Origin: Granulosicoccus sp.
GTDB taxonomy: Bacteria; Pseudomonadota; Gammaproteobacteria; Granulosicoccales; Granulosicoccaceae
NCBI GenBank assembly: GCA_023301795.1
Contig: JALZVU010000085.1
Span: 1 to 41,170, forward strand
Length of the DNA: 41,170 nt
Direction of reading: 5' to 3'
The stretch's first letter is position 1, and each line of letters opens with the position of its first letter. Shown in pieces: positions 28,278-37,016 of this stretch. The translations under genes and the position numbers were made by a program. The notes under the pieces were generated by a model. The model ran no database searches. It had not been told where the DNA came from and saw nothing but the letters and a program-made list of their open reading frames with translations.

Positions 28278-28311
28278 CTCGTATCAAAAACATATTGAAC
28301 TAAAAAATTAC

Positions 28312-28356
28312 CAAAAAAAAACGGACCATCCAAGGGGGATTCCCTCGAATGATCCG
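28312..28356 (-). terminator. Strong intrinsic terminator after rpsA
   Basis: On the minus strand the stem CGGATCATTCGAGGG pairs over 15 bp (with some G-U pairs) with the 3' arm CCCCTTGGATGGTCCG (one extra C in the loop), followed by nine T. It lies about 100 bp past the rpsA stop and separates rpsA from ihfB. Confidence 0.9.
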
Positions 28357-28459
28357 CTAGTTGCTCAGCCAGCAAACCCAATATTACAAGGCCTGACTAA
28401 ACTCTGCGCTGTTTGGCTAATACTTACACACGGCAAGCCTTGCCAAAACCAATCACGCT

Positions 28460-30139
28460 CTACTTTTCAACCTTACCGAGCTGCTCCTTGAGCAAGTCGC
28501 CAAGTGTAGTACCCGCAGGCTCAGCTGAACCGTCGTTGTAGTCACTCATGGCTTCTGCTTCATCAGCATAATCTTTCGCCTTGATAGACAGGCTTAACAT
28601 GCGTGACTTGCGGTCAGTTCCGATGAACTTGGCTTCAACTTCCTGGCCTTCCTTGAACTCTTGGCGAACGTCTTCAACACGTTCACGTGAGATTTCACTG
28701 GCTCGAATAACACCTTCAACACCGTCGCCCAGATCCACAACTGCGTGCTTCTGCTCAACTTCTTTGATGATGCCCTTGACGATAGTGCCCTTCGGGTTAT
28801 CAGCAACATACTGACCGAAAGGATCACGATCAATTTGCTTCACACCAAGTGAGATACGCTCGCGCTCTGGATCAACGGCCAATACGACCGCTTCGATCTC
28901 ATCACCCTTCTTGTAGTTGTGTACCGCTTCTTCGCCTGTGTCGTTCCAGGAAAGATCAGACAAGTGGATGAGTCCGTCGATGCCGCCGTCAAGACCGATA
29001 AAGATACCGAAGTCAGTGATTGACTTGATAGTTCCGCTAACCTTGTCACCCTTGTTGAATGACTCAGAGAAGTCTTCCCAAGGATTAGGCTTGCATTGCT
29101 TGATACCCAGAGAAATACGACGACGCTCCTGGTCGATGTCAAGGATCATAACTTCAACTTCGTCACCCAGCGCTACAACCTTGTTGGGGTTGACGTTGCG
29201 GTTGGTCCAATCCATTTCGGATACGTGAACCAAGCCTTCAACACCTTCCTCGATCTCTACAAAGCAGCCGTAGTCAGCAATGTTAGTGACCTTACCGAAC
29301 AGGCGTGAGCCTTCAGGGTAACGTCGTGTGAGATCGACCCAAGGATCTTCGCCCAGCTGCTTGAGTCCGAGTGATACGCGATTGCGCTCCCGGTCGAATT
29401 TAAGGACTTTGACTTGCATTTCCTGACCCACTTCAACCACCTCAGATGGGTGCTTGACGCGCTTCCAGGCCATATCAGTGATGTGCAACAGGCCATCAAT
29501 ACCGCCCAAATCAAGGAACGCACCGTAGTCGGTGAGGTTCTTGACGATACCCATGATTTCCTGGCCTTCCTGCAAGTTCTCAAGCAGCTGCTCGCGCTCT
29601 GCAGAGTACTCGCTCTCAACCACGGCGCGACGTGAAACAACCACGTTATTACGACGCTGATCAAGCTTGATAACCTTGAATTCCAGTTCCTTGCCTTCCA
29701 GATAGCTGGTGTCTCGAACCGGTCGAACGTCAACCAGTGAACCAGGCAGGAATGCACGGATATCGCAAACTTCAACAGTAAAGCCGCCTTTGACCTTGCC
29801 TGTGATGTTGCCTTTAATGATTTCGTCGTTTTCCTGAGCTCTTTCAAGAACTGTCCAGGATCGAGCGCGACGTGCTTTTTCGCGTGATAGTTTCGTTTCA
29901 CCGAAGCCGTCTTCGACGGAATCGAGGGCAACTTCTACGCTATCACCGATTTTTACATCGGTTTCGCCATTTTCGTCTTCGAACTCTTCTATAGGGACGG
30001 CGCCCTCTGATTTGAGTCCTGCGTTAACGATGACGTAGTCGCCAGTGATGTCGACAACTGTTCCAGTGAGTATGGAACCGACCTTCATCTGGGCTTTGGA
30101 GATACTCTCTTCGAAGAGCTCCGCAAAAGATTCTGACAT
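28460..30139 (-). CDS. rpsA: 30S ribosomal protein S1
   Basis: 559 residues with six S1 RNA-binding repeats. Typical repeat starts are visible: [121 protein letters not shown] and [26 protein letters not shown]. Length is close to E. coli S1 (557). It melts mRNA structure at the ribosome. There is no strong Shine-Dalgarno before its ATG, as is also known for E. coli rpsA. It is 242 bp from cmk. Confidence 0.98.
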   Translation of the reverse strand: MSESFAELFEESISKAQMKVGSILTGTVVDITGDYVIVNAGLKSEGAVPIEEFEDENGETDVKIGDSVEVALDSVEDGFGETKLSREKARRARSWTVLERAQENDEIIKGNITGKVKGGFTVEVCDIRAFLPGSLVDVRPVRDTSYLEGKELEFKVIKLDQRRNNVVVSRRAVVESEYSAEREQLLENLQEGQEIMGIVKNLTDYGAFLDLGGIDGLLHITDMAWKRVKHPSEVVEVGQEMQVKVLKFDRERNRVSLGLKQLGEDPWVDLTRRYPEGSRLFGKVTNIADYGCFVEIEEGVEGLVHVSEMDWTNRNVNPNKVVALGDEVEVMILDIDQERRRISLGIKQCKPNPWEDFSESFNKGDKVSGTIKSITDFGIFIGLDGGIDGLIHLSDLSWNDTGEEAVHNYKKGDEIEAVVLAVDPERERISLGVKQIDRDPFGQYVADNPKGTIVKGIIKEVEQKHAVVDLGDGVEGVIRASEISRERVEDVRQEFKEGQEVEAKFIGTDRKSRMLSLSIKAKDYADEAEAMSDYNDGSAEPAGTTLGDLLKEQLGKVEK

Positions 30140-30354
30140 TAAATAGTAGACCTGTTAGGTGAGTGACGCAGCGTCGTCATGACACAACGAATGTGTTGGT
30201 TTTCAAAAAGCCTTGCCTTCATGGCTGAGCACTGTGGTTATGCAGGTGGCACGGATTAGACTGTCAAACCCAGACGTTGCGGTCTTTCGAGTCACTGCAA
30301 CTTAATGCAAGGGCTACTCCAAACGTGCCCGACTGAGGAGCTGCTGCAACAATT

Positions 30355-30375
30355 TGAGAGGTATTACGCCTCTCA
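30355..30375 (-). terminator. Hairpin downstream of cmk
   Basis: TGAGAGG and CCTCTCA form a 7-bp stem with a 7-nt loop, 7 bp past the cmk stop on the minus strand. No T-run follows, so it may only attenuate or stabilise the transcript before rpsA. Confidence 0.45.
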
Positions 30376-30381
30376 GATGCA

Positions 30382-31056
30382 TCAACCAGCTTCAACTTGA
30401 AGCGCAGTCAGAATCTGTTCTACAACCTCAGACGCTGCCATATCGCTGGAATCAATAACCAGCGCATCATGTGCAGCCACCAATGGAGAATGCTCCCGAG
30501 AACTGTCACGTTCATCGCGAGCTGCTATTTCTTGTATCAAGCTCTCTAGTGTAACGTGGATTCCCTTGTCTTTCAACTGCTTAGCCCGACGACCAGCACG
30601 AACACGGGGGCTGGCAGAAAGAAACACCTTCAAATGAGCATCTGGGAACACTTTCGTGCCCATATCCCGTCCATCAGCAACCAGACCGGGCGCAACGCGA
30701 AAACAACGCTGCTCGTCCAGTAAAGACGCTCTAACGTGCGGCATAGCGGCCACTTTGGACGCCGCTGAAGCCGTACTTTCTGTCCGCAGATCGAGACTGA
30801 CATCCACACCGTTCAGTAATACCTGGACACCATCAGGATTAGGCTTGAACTGCGCCTTCATAGATTGAAGACTTGCCATGACTGACTGCTCGTCGGTTAG
30901 ATCCGCGCCAGCATTCAGGGAATGAAGCCCCGCAGCGCGATAGACCGCCCCGCTGTCTAGCAGATGGTAGCCAAGACGATGGGCTAAAAGCTGTGCCACA
31001 GTGCCTTTCCCAGCGCCAGATGGACCATCAATAGTTAATACTGGAATACTATCCAT
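30382..31056 (-). CDS. cmk: Cytidylate kinase
   Basis: Phosphorylates CMP and dCMP. P-loop in TIDGPSGAGKGTVAQ (residues 8-22), LLDSGAVYRAAGL, and VADGRDMGTKVFPDAHLKVFLSASPRVRAGRRAKQL, the NMP-kinase signature region. ATG 31056 gives 224 aa (E. coli 227) and overlaps the aroA end by 8 bp; an in-frame TTG at 31068 would add four residues. Confidence 0.96.
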   Translation of the reverse strand: MDSIPVLTIDGPSGAGKGTVAQLLAHRLGYHLLDSGAVYRAAGLHSLNAGADLTDEQSVMASLQSMKAQFKPNPDGVQVLLNGVDVSLDLRTESTASAASKVAAMPHVRASLLDEQRCFRVAPGLVADGRDMGTKVFPDAHLKVFLSASPRVRAGRRAKQLKDKGIHVTLESLIQEIAARDERDSSREHSPLVAAHDALVIDSSDMAASEVVEQILTALQVEAG

Positions 31057-32386
31057 CGACTTCCGCAATCCGTAAACCTACACCTGCAGCTACCCGTGCA
31101 AAGTTCGGGAAGGAAGTATTGACGTTTGCACAATCAAGTACTGTTATGGGTCCGTCGCTGATAAGCGATGCCATTGCAAATGACATGGCGGTGCGATGGT
31201 CGCCGGCGCTATCCGCTGTGCCGCCCTTTAGCCGACAGCCATTGATGCGCGCACCATCTGGCATATCGGTGATATCTGCACCTAATGCCCTGAGACCATC
31301 TGCCATCACTTGAATGCGATCAGTCTCTTTAACTCGCAATTCTTCTGCGCCTGTAACAACCGTGGTTCCTGATGCTGAAGCGGCAGCGACGAACAAAGCT
31401 GGAAATTCATCAATTGCCAGCGATACCAGCTCCTCTGGCACATGAATACCATTGAGCTGAGACCCAACCACTTGCAAATCAGCCACCGGTTCACCGCCAG
31501 TTTCGCGCAGATTCTCAATCCGGATATCGGCACCCATCAGCTTTAGAATATCGATGACTCCGGTGCGCGACGGGTTCATACCAACGCCCTTGATCGTTAG
31601 CCGAGAGCCCGGCGTCATGGCGGCACCCACAAGGAAAAAGGCCGAAGACGATATGTCACCCGGAACGGTGAGGCTCGTTGCCTGCAGCTGCTGTCCGCCT
31701 TTGATTGAAGCGGTTAATCCGTCGACAACGACATCCACGCCAAATCCGCGCAACATTCTTTCCGTGTGGTCACGCGTGATAGCGGGTTCGTGGACCGTAG
31801 TCACGCCTTGAGCATGCAAACCTGCAAGCAGAACTGCTGATTTGACCTGAGCGCTGGCCATCGGACACGTGTATTCGATACCCGTAAGCTGGCCGCTTTT
31901 AGCGATTTTCAAGGGAGGCGTACCGTTATCGTTGGTGCTAATCACAGCACCCATACTAGTCAGTGGATTGGTAATCCTGCGCATCGGCCGACCATTAAGA
32001 GAGCCATCTCCAGTCAAAACACAGGGTATGTTCATGCCGGCGAGTAACCCGGTCAGCAATCGCATACCCGTGCCAGAATTGCCTAGATAGATATCGTTTT
32101 CCGGCACAGTCAGTGCCTCGACACCTCGCCCGTGTAACGTTACCTCGCCGACACCACCGCGTTCAATGTGCACCCCCATGCTCTGAAAAGCGGCCAAGGT
32201 ATGCAGACTGTCTTCACCTTCGAGGAAACCTGTGACTTCGGTTACGCCTGTGGCAATGGCGCCAAACATGATGGAGCGGTGCGACATCGACTTGTCGCCC
32301 GGAACAATCATTTCGCCATTGAGCGACGTACCAGGATCCACGGCAAAGCGTTTGGTGGATGCAATATGGGAGGCTGTTTGGCTCAA
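31049..32386 (-). CDS. aroA: 3-phosphoshikimate 1-carboxyvinyltransferase (EPSP synthase)
   Basis: Sixth step of the shikimate pathway. Recognisable motifs: PGDKSMSHRSIMFGAIATG, YLGNSGTGMRLLTGLLAG, GDGSLNGRPMRRITNPL, EELRVKETDRI and GDHRTAMSFAMA. The glycine after LGNSGT matches glyphosate-sensitive enzymes rather than the CP4 type (by motif only). Start: TTG 32386 with AGGA eight bases upstream; the first internal ATG would remove the conserved N-terminal strand. 445 residues, not fused to tyrA as it is in Pseudomonas. Confidence 0.95.
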   Translation of the reverse strand: MSQTASHIASTKRFAVDPGTSLNGEMIVPGDKSMSHRSIMFGAIATGVTEVTGFLEGEDSLHTLAAFQSMGVHIERGGVGEVTLHGRGVEALTVPENDIYLGNSGTGMRLLTGLLAGMNIPCVLTGDGSLNGRPMRRITNPLTSMGAVISTNDNGTPPLKIAKSGQLTGIEYTCPMASAQVKSAVLLAGLHAQGVTTVHEPAITRDHTERMLRGFGVDVVVDGLTASIKGGQQLQATSLTVPGDISSSAFFLVGAAMTPGSRLTIKGVGMNPSRTGVIDILKLMGADIRIENLRETGGEPVADLQVVGSQLNGIHVPEELVSLAIDEFPALFVAAASASGTTVVTGAEELRVKETDRIQVMADGLRALGADITDMPDGARINGCRLKGGTADSAGDHRTAMSFAMASLISDGPITVLDCANVNTSFPNFARVAAGVGLRIAEVDG

Positions 32387-32462
32387 GGTAGATCCTGTAA
32401 ATGTTTAGCCACAAATATTAACATTGCAGGACTCTATCGATTCATGAAACACCCCATCCTTT

Positions 32463-32475
32463 GATAAGTTTTATC
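32463..32475. promoter_or_regulatory. Inverted repeat in the aroA-fur divergent region
   Basis: GATAAGTTTTATC has 5-bp arms (GATAA/TTATC) and lies 77 bp from the aroA start and 158 bp from the fur start. It could be an operator; it fits the Fur box only in part. Confidence 0.3.
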
Positions 32476-32632
32476 GGTAGTGAATTTTGCACAGTTCTAA
32501 CAAAATGTGTCTCAGCAACCATTCAAGCCTGAGAATTAGTCACTTTCGATCTTGCATAACCATTTTTATATTGTGGCTTTAGCGTGTAGAATCCTATCCA
32601 GCTCTTGTCATCCATCCACGTTCTGGGCATCC

Positions 32633-33112
32633 ATGAAGCAACAAACCGCCAATTCTGCGAATACCGACCTGAAAAAAGCGGGCCTTAAGGTCACGTTGCC
32701 ACGCGTGAGCATTCTTGAGATTCTCGAGGAAGCTGAACAGCATCACATGAGTGCTGAAGATGTTTACAAAACTCTGTTGAAAAACGGGAACGAGATTGGC
32801 CTAGCCACCGTGTATCGGGTTCTCACCCAATTTGAGGGCGCAGGTCTTGTCACTCGACATCATTTTGACGGCGGACAAGCAATTTTTGAACTGGACACCG
32901 GAGACAATCACGACCATATCGTTTGTCTGAAAACCGGCAAGGTCGCAGAGTTCAAGGATGCCGTCATAGAAGAGCGGCTGGAGCAAATTGCCAAAGACCT
33001 TGGGTACACGCTAAACGATCACAAAATCGTGCTGTACGGCGAGGTCATAGAATCCGCAAAGGAGAAACGCAGATTGCAGGTTCGTAACACTGGTACCAAG
33101 AAAGGCCGGTAA
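32633..33112 (+). CDS. fur: Ferric uptake regulator Fur
   Basis: Fe2+-dependent repressor of iron uptake. From ATG 32633 the protein begins MKQQTANSANTDLKKAGLKVTLPRVSILEILEEA, close to Pseudomonas Fur; HHMSAEDVYKTLL, IGLATVYRVLTQFEGAGLVTRHHFDGG (recognition helix) and NHDHIVCLKTGKVAEF follow. The second cysteine of the E. coli CxxC zinc site is replaced (CLKTG), as in pseudomonads. 159 residues with a basic tail. It is divergent from aroA. The 134-bp convergent gap to the next gene shows no terminator. Confidence 0.95.
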   Translation: MKQQTANSANTDLKKAGLKVTLPRVSILEILEEAEQHHMSAEDVYKTLLKNGNEIGLATVYRVLTQFEGAGLVTRHHFDGGQAIFELDTGDNHDHIVCLKTGKVAEFKDAVIEERLEQIAKDLGYTLNDHKIVLYGEVIESAKEKRRLQVRNTGTKKGR

Positions 33113-33246
33113 CGAGCCCAGCCTAGAAACAGCAAGGCCGCGTATCCCACTAAGGTTACGCAACCGGTTAAATTCAGGACACTCACGAATAACCAGCTTC
33201 AGCCAGGCAGGCCCTCTCCGCTATCCGTGAGCACCCTCACCTGTCT

Positions 33247-34272
33247 TTATCCGTCGTAATCCACCTTATCAACAAGCTTGCTCGCCTCAACCCGGTGCTT
33301 TGCCACTTCTGATAATGGCAAGGGGTCGTGAGTGAATTCGCCCCAAGACTGAACAAGCCCAGACGGGGCTACTTCTGGATTAACCGGATACTCGTGGTTT
33401 TGCTCCGCATACATGCGCTGCGCAAGATCACCAGACAGAAACTCCATCAACTTGATGGCATTGTCCTTATTGGGTGCGCTTTTCGTGAGCGACATACCGC
33501 TAATGTTCATATGGGTGCCCCTGTCAGCCTGGTTAGGGAACACGATGCGTACAGAATTGGCCCAGCTGGATTGCTCTTCATCAGTGAGCATGGCGCCCAT
33601 GTAATACGAGTTGATCACGGCAATGTCGCAAAGACCTTCAGAAATAGCCTTTACTTGCGCGCGGTCATTACCCTCTGGCGCTCTGGCCAAATTACTTTTC
33701 ACGCCCTCAAGCCACTGCTGAGCAGCTTCCTCGCCAGAATGAGCGATAACTGATGCGATTAAGGCCACCATGTAGCCGTGCTTGCCACTACGCGTACAAA
33801 TTTTACCGGCAAACTTAGGATCAGCCAGGTCTTCGTAGGATGCGATGTCGCCTTCCGCCATCCGATCGTTTGAGGTCACCAACAGGCGTGCCCTGTTAGT
33901 CAATCCAAACCAGTGACCGTCGGGATCTCGAAACTCGGCAGGTACGTTCTGATCGAGCGTTTGGCTAGATACGCTTTGCGTGACGCCTGCTTGCAATGCA
34001 CCGTCAAGCCGGCCGATATCTACAGTGAAAATCAGATCTGCCGGGCTGTTGAGGCCCTCATTGACCAAACGTTCCACCAGACCTTGCTTGGCAAATACGG
34101 TATTGACCTCGATTCCCGTCTCTTTCGTGAACGCGTCGAATATTGGCTTGATGAGGAACGGCTGGCGGTACGAGTACACATTGACCTCGCCGTCTGCGTA
34201 GGAGATAGCACTGGTGCTTGCCATAACCGCGCCCAATGCAGCGGCCATGAGCTTATTTCGGATACAAAACAT
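33247..34272 (-). CDS. Ferric iron ABC transporter substrate-binding protein (FbpA/FutA type)
   Basis: 341-residue periplasmic iron-binding protein. Signal peptide of about 26 residues (KLMAAALGAVMASTSAISYA), mature part starting DGEVNVYSYRQPFLIKPIFDAF, and the paired tyrosines of the ferric site in INSYYMGAML. Start ATG 34272; an in-frame TTG at 34284 adds four residues. The permease and ATPase genes are not adjacent, so it must work with components encoded elsewhere. A weak Fur-box-like repeat lies 38 bp upstream. Confidence 0.92.
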   Translation of the reverse strand: MFCIRNKLMAAALGAVMASTSAISYADGEVNVYSYRQPFLIKPIFDAFTKETGIEVNTVFAKQGLVERLVNEGLNSPADLIFTVDIGRLDGALQAGVTQSVSSQTLDQNVPAEFRDPDGHWFGLTNRARLLVTSNDRMAEGDIASYEDLADPKFAGKICTRSGKHGYMVALIASVIAHSGEEAAQQWLEGVKSNLARAPEGNDRAQVKAISEGLCDIAVINSYYMGAMLTDEEQSSWANSVRIVFPNQADRGTHMNISGMSLTKSAPNKDNAIKLMEFLSGDLAQRMYAEQNHEYPVNPEVAPSGLVQSWGEFTHDPLPLSEVAKHRVEASKLVDKVDYDG

Positions 34273-34309
34273 TGTTGGAACCAATCTTTACGAATCGAGC
34301 CGAAAGCTT

Positions 34310-34322
34310 AATACGAATTATT
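34310..34322. promoter_or_regulatory. Weak Fur-box candidate upstream of the iron-binding protein gene
   Basis: AATACGAATTATT matches the 13-base core of the Fur consensus (AATGATAATCATT) at 9 positions by eye. Confidence 0.3.
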
Positions 34323-34426
34323 ACTATTTACAAGCACCTGATTTATTTATCATCTAACCACTCCACCCAAGGATACGTGTGATTTGTGTTTTTTTTAGTC
34401 ATTTTTCAGACGTAGCATTTAAAAGC

Positions 34427-34439
34427 AATGATTCTCATT
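34427..34439. promoter_or_regulatory. Fur-box candidate upstream of bfd
   Basis: AATGATTCTCATT is a palindrome (AATGA/TCATT) matching the 13-base Fur core at 11 positions, 67 bp before the bfd start and in the divergent gap shared with the iron-binding protein gene. bfd is Fur-repressed in many proteobacteria. Confidence 0.6.
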
Positions 34440-34506
34440 TGTACTGCACGCTGTATTGGAGTAATCTCCCACACAGGTCAGAGACAACCAAGGCGCGATA
34501 GATCTG

Positions 34507-34758
34507 ATGATTGTTTGCCACTGCAATAAAGTTACATCAAATGACATAGACGATGCCGTTTGCTGCCTGAAGCGCGAATGCCCCCAGGCGGTTCTATGCC
34601 CAGAAGATGTTTACGCCGAGCTAGGCGCATGCCCTCAATGTTGTAACTGTTTTCCACTGGCTGAAAAACTGATTCAGGAGTCGGTACTGAAATTCGTCGC
34701 CAAAAGTGGATTTGAAAGCGGCATGAACCCGGCGCTGATGCCACAGAATTTGGCCTGA
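34507..34758 (+). CDS. bfd: Bacterioferritin-associated ferredoxin, Cys-rich
   Basis: [2Fe-2S] protein that reduces bacterioferritin to release stored iron. The Bfd cluster ligands are there: C4 and C6 (VCHCN) and C42 and C45 (GACPQC). At 83 residues it is longer than E. coli Bfd (64) and has six more cysteines (C19, C20, C25, C31, C46, C48). It lies upstream of bfr, with a Fur-like box in front. Confidence 0.88.
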   Translation: MIVCHCNKVTSNDIDDAVCCLKRECPQAVLCPEDVYAELGACPQCCNCFPLAEKLIQESVLKFVAKSGFESGMNPALMPQNLA

Positions 34759-34893
34759 GAGCTGGAAAATATCGAGAGTGCCTCGTTAGTGCCTATATAG
34801 GCCGCTCAAGGAGGCAGTGTTTTGCCTGACTTTCCTTGCAAGTTGTGGATACGAGACCCACTATTAACCTTAACTGGCAGCAACGTAAATTGT

Positions 34894-34906
34894 AATAATG
34901 GTTATT
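34894..34906. promoter_or_regulatory. Fur-box-like palindrome upstream of bfr
   Basis: AATAATGGTTATT has perfect AATAA/TTATT arms and matches the Fur core at 9 of 13 positions, 51 bp before the bfr start. It may be a Fur or other operator. Confidence 0.4.
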
Positions 34907-34957
34907 GCGCCTGCTCCGCGAACGAAATAACATCAATAAATTTGTGAGACTTGATAT

Positions 34958-35446
34958 ATGAAAGGTAGTGAAAAAGTCATTGAGCGACTTAACGAAGCGC
35001 TCTTTCTCGAGCTTGCAGCGGTAAACCAGTACTGGTTGCACTATCGATTGCTTGACGATTGGGGCCTGACAAAATTAGGCCGCAAAGAGCGAGAAGAGTC
35101 CATTGAAGAAATGCAGCATGCTGACAAGATTATCGAACGCATCATTTTCCTGGGTGGCCATCCTAACCTGCAGACATTGGGCAGCCTGCGTATCGGGCAA
35201 GATGTCAAAGAAGTTCTCGAGGCAGATCTGGCAGGTGAGCTTGAAGCCCTAGCATCTTACAAAATATCCAAAGACGTCTGCGAAGCAGAAGGCGACTACG
35301 TTTCAAAGAACATGTTTGAGTCATTGTTGCTAGATGAAGAAGAGCATGTTGACTTTCTGGAAACTCAACTGGAATTGCTTGAACGTATTGGCGTTCAGAA
35401 CTATCAGCTACTTCAGGCAGAAGGCGCTGACGCAGCCAAGGCATAG
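34958..35446 (+). CDS. bfr: Bacterioferritin
   Basis: 24-subunit haem-containing iron-storage protein. All ferroxidase residues are at the E. coli positions: E18, E51, H54, E94, E127 and H130. The haem-ligating methionine is M52. 162 residues (E. coli 158). GTGAGA lies upstream of the ATG. It is 199 bp downstream of bfd, so the pair probably works together in iron storage and release. Confidence 0.97.
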   Translation: MKGSEKVIERLNEALFLELAAVNQYWLHYRLLDDWGLTKLGRKEREESIEEMQHADKIIERIIFLGGHPNLQTLGSLRIGQDVKEVLEADLAGELEALASYKISKDVCEAEGDYVSKNMFESLLLDEEEHVDFLETQLELLERIGVQNYQLLQAEGADAAKA

Positions 35447-35498
35447 CGACAGTTGCTTCAGTAACAGCGCATGCTACCTTGTAACGCTGATGGTTTGA

Positions 35499-35529
35499 AA
35501 CACCCAATCCACCCACTGGGTTGGGTGTT
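35499..35529 (+). terminator. Hairpin after bfr
   Basis: AACACCCAA and TTGGGTGTT form a perfect 9-bp stem, 52 bp past the bfr stop, with a 13-nt loop that can itself pair CCC/GGG. No T-run follows. Confidence 0.6.
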
Positions 35530-35648
35530 GCACAAGCGCTAGACACTATTCTGTGTGGCTGAATTCTTCGCCTGAAATACCAGTAAGCAACATGACAGCC
35601 GTGTGAACGGCCATGTGATATGTTTATGGGAAGTCCCTCACTTGCGGG

Positions 35649-36101
35649 TTGCTTGCCATAAACACTAACGATAAATTCGCCATCCGAAGGCGGTCATCTG
35701 CTCACAGTGCCTACTGGATGAGCAATGCGCTAGTACCTGCTGGCCTCATACTGCTTTACAGACACGGTTGGAGCGTAGAAGGTGCGCTTGGTATTTTCTT
35801 CGTCGGTATCGGTGCAACGGGATACCGCATCTATAAACAGAAAATGCGAGTACCTCTGGTGCGCCACGATGGTGTTTACCTGACCTACAGCCCGTCAGCC
35901 AGCAACCCAAGCACCATCAAGATGGACTCAACAGCGCATTTTGCTGTCCACGAACTAGGGCTTACCGCTGAAACAACAGACCTGCCAGAATCGCGCTTTG
36001 ATATCAGTCGTTTAGACTTTGACTCAAACACCGATTGGGAAAGGTTTATCAGCTATCTGAAACAAGAGCCTGTAACACTGCGTATTTCAACGCCCTTGTA
36101 G
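35649..36101 (+). CDS. Small membrane protein of unknown function
   Basis: 150 residues from TTG 35649, or 127 from ATG 35718; neither start has a clear ribosome binding site. A basic N-terminus (FAIRRRSS) leads into two close hydrophobic segments (about 25-36 and 43-60: LVPAGLILLY and ALGIFFVGIGATGYRIY), then a soluble tail of about 85 residues with RVPLVRHDGVYLTYSPS. It resembles PH-like or DUF tails after a paired-helix anchor, but I do not recognise the family. It is downstream of bfr, beyond a hairpin. Confidence 0.6.
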   Translation: MLAINTNDKFAIRRRSSAHSAYWMSNALVPAGLILLYRHGWSVEGALGIFFVGIGATGYRIYKQKMRVPLVRHDGVYLTYSPSASNPSTIKMDSTAHFAVHELGLTAETTDLPESRFDISRLDFDSNTDWERFISYLKQEPVTLRISTPL

Positions 36102-36199
36102 CTGCGACCACTCCATGCGATTACGTTCTCAATCTAAACACTATCGATTGCTGCCCTGATAAGGACAGGAATGGTGATCTGAAGTTAATGCCGTTCGGC

Positions 36200-36946
36200 T
36201 TAGACCCAGCGCACCCAACCCGTAACATCTCCGCGTTGCTCTCTCAGTCCGCCCTCTATGATGCGCGCGGCCGGATGGGCTTCAGGACTAAGAAAAACTG
36301 AACCGAGGAGCTTTTCATTGCGACTGATTCCCATGTAGTCAAAAACCTCTTCATCCCTCAAAATACCGCCGCTGGACCAGTAGCTGAGCCACTGGTTCGC
36401 CTGTGCCGCCAGTAACAGGCTCTGAACTGCACTGGACGCTGCAGCGACATGCTCAATGTTTTTATGATCAAATTCAGGTGCTTGATCTGTACTCGCACCT
36501 TCACCCAAAGGCTCTGGTAACCAGGTGGCTTGCACCAGTACTCCGCAGGCTGACACCATCTCTTTAACCTTAGACTGCCAGGCTCTACTCCACTTGGCAT
36601 CAGCGGACTCACCAGCCCGACTCTCAAGATAGCCAATCAGCTGCGTACACGCGTCAGGACCTACAACGTGAAATCGCCAGGGCATGGGGGCATCGAGCTC
36701 ACCATCACAATGCTGTGAGTGGGCTTGCTTGTGAAATGGAGCCCAAGCGGCACTGCTGAGCATGCGACGAAGTACGACATCGTGCTCATCTTGCCACAGG
36801 GCTCGCTGTTCAGATCTCAGCGCTATCGGCAACAGAACCTTCGATGTCTTACGCAAATGCAGCGTTTGCTCGACAAGGTTCAACGAGGGTAAATCTGAAG
36901 ATAATGCCGATGACTTAGTCACGTAGAACGCCTCAGTGATACTCAT
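36200..36946 (-). CDS. Nitroreductase-fold protein
   Basis: 248 residues. RRMLSSAAWAPFHKQAHSQ is the FMN-binding beginning of the nitroreductase family, and AAASSAVQSLLLAAQANQWLSYWSSGG plus LGSVFLSPEAHP are its later conserved parts. NAD(P)H-dependent reduction of an unknown substrate is expected. The first 35 residues are not typical. It may share the rmlA transcript (70 bp apart). Confidence 0.75.
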   Translation of the reverse strand: MSITEAFYVTKSSALSSDLPSLNLVEQTLHLRKTSKVLLPIALRSEQRALWQDEHDVVLRRMLSSAAWAPFHKQAHSQHCDGELDAPMPWRFHVVGPDACTQLIGYLESRAGESADAKWSRAWQSKVKEMVSACGVLVQATWLPEPLGEGASTDQAPEFDHKNIEHVAAASSAVQSLLLAAQANQWLSYWSSGGILRDEEVFDYMGISRNEKLLGSVFLSPEAHPAARIIEGGLREQRGDVTGWVRWV

Positions 36947-37016
36947 GCTACGAGCACATCGCCCGCTACTAATGATAGCAAAGCGACTCTGGGATTAACG
37001 CGTGAATTTCTAGTCC

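Larger units (their letters stand above)
28150..28459. other. Intergenic region between rpsA and ihfB
   Basis: 310 bp carrying the rpsA terminator (28312-28356), an A/T-rich stretch (28260-28320), and the ihfB promoter with an IHF site. No additional gene is visible. Confidence 0.7.

Noticed and set aside
29257-29931. 224-codon alternative frame inside rpsA on the same strand
   Set aside because: The rpsA frame runs through all six S1 domains without a break; the other frame shows no recognisable domain.
32633-33112. Fur with a damaged zinc site
   Set aside because: The replaced second cysteine of CxxC is also seen in Pseudomonas Fur, so it is a normal variant.
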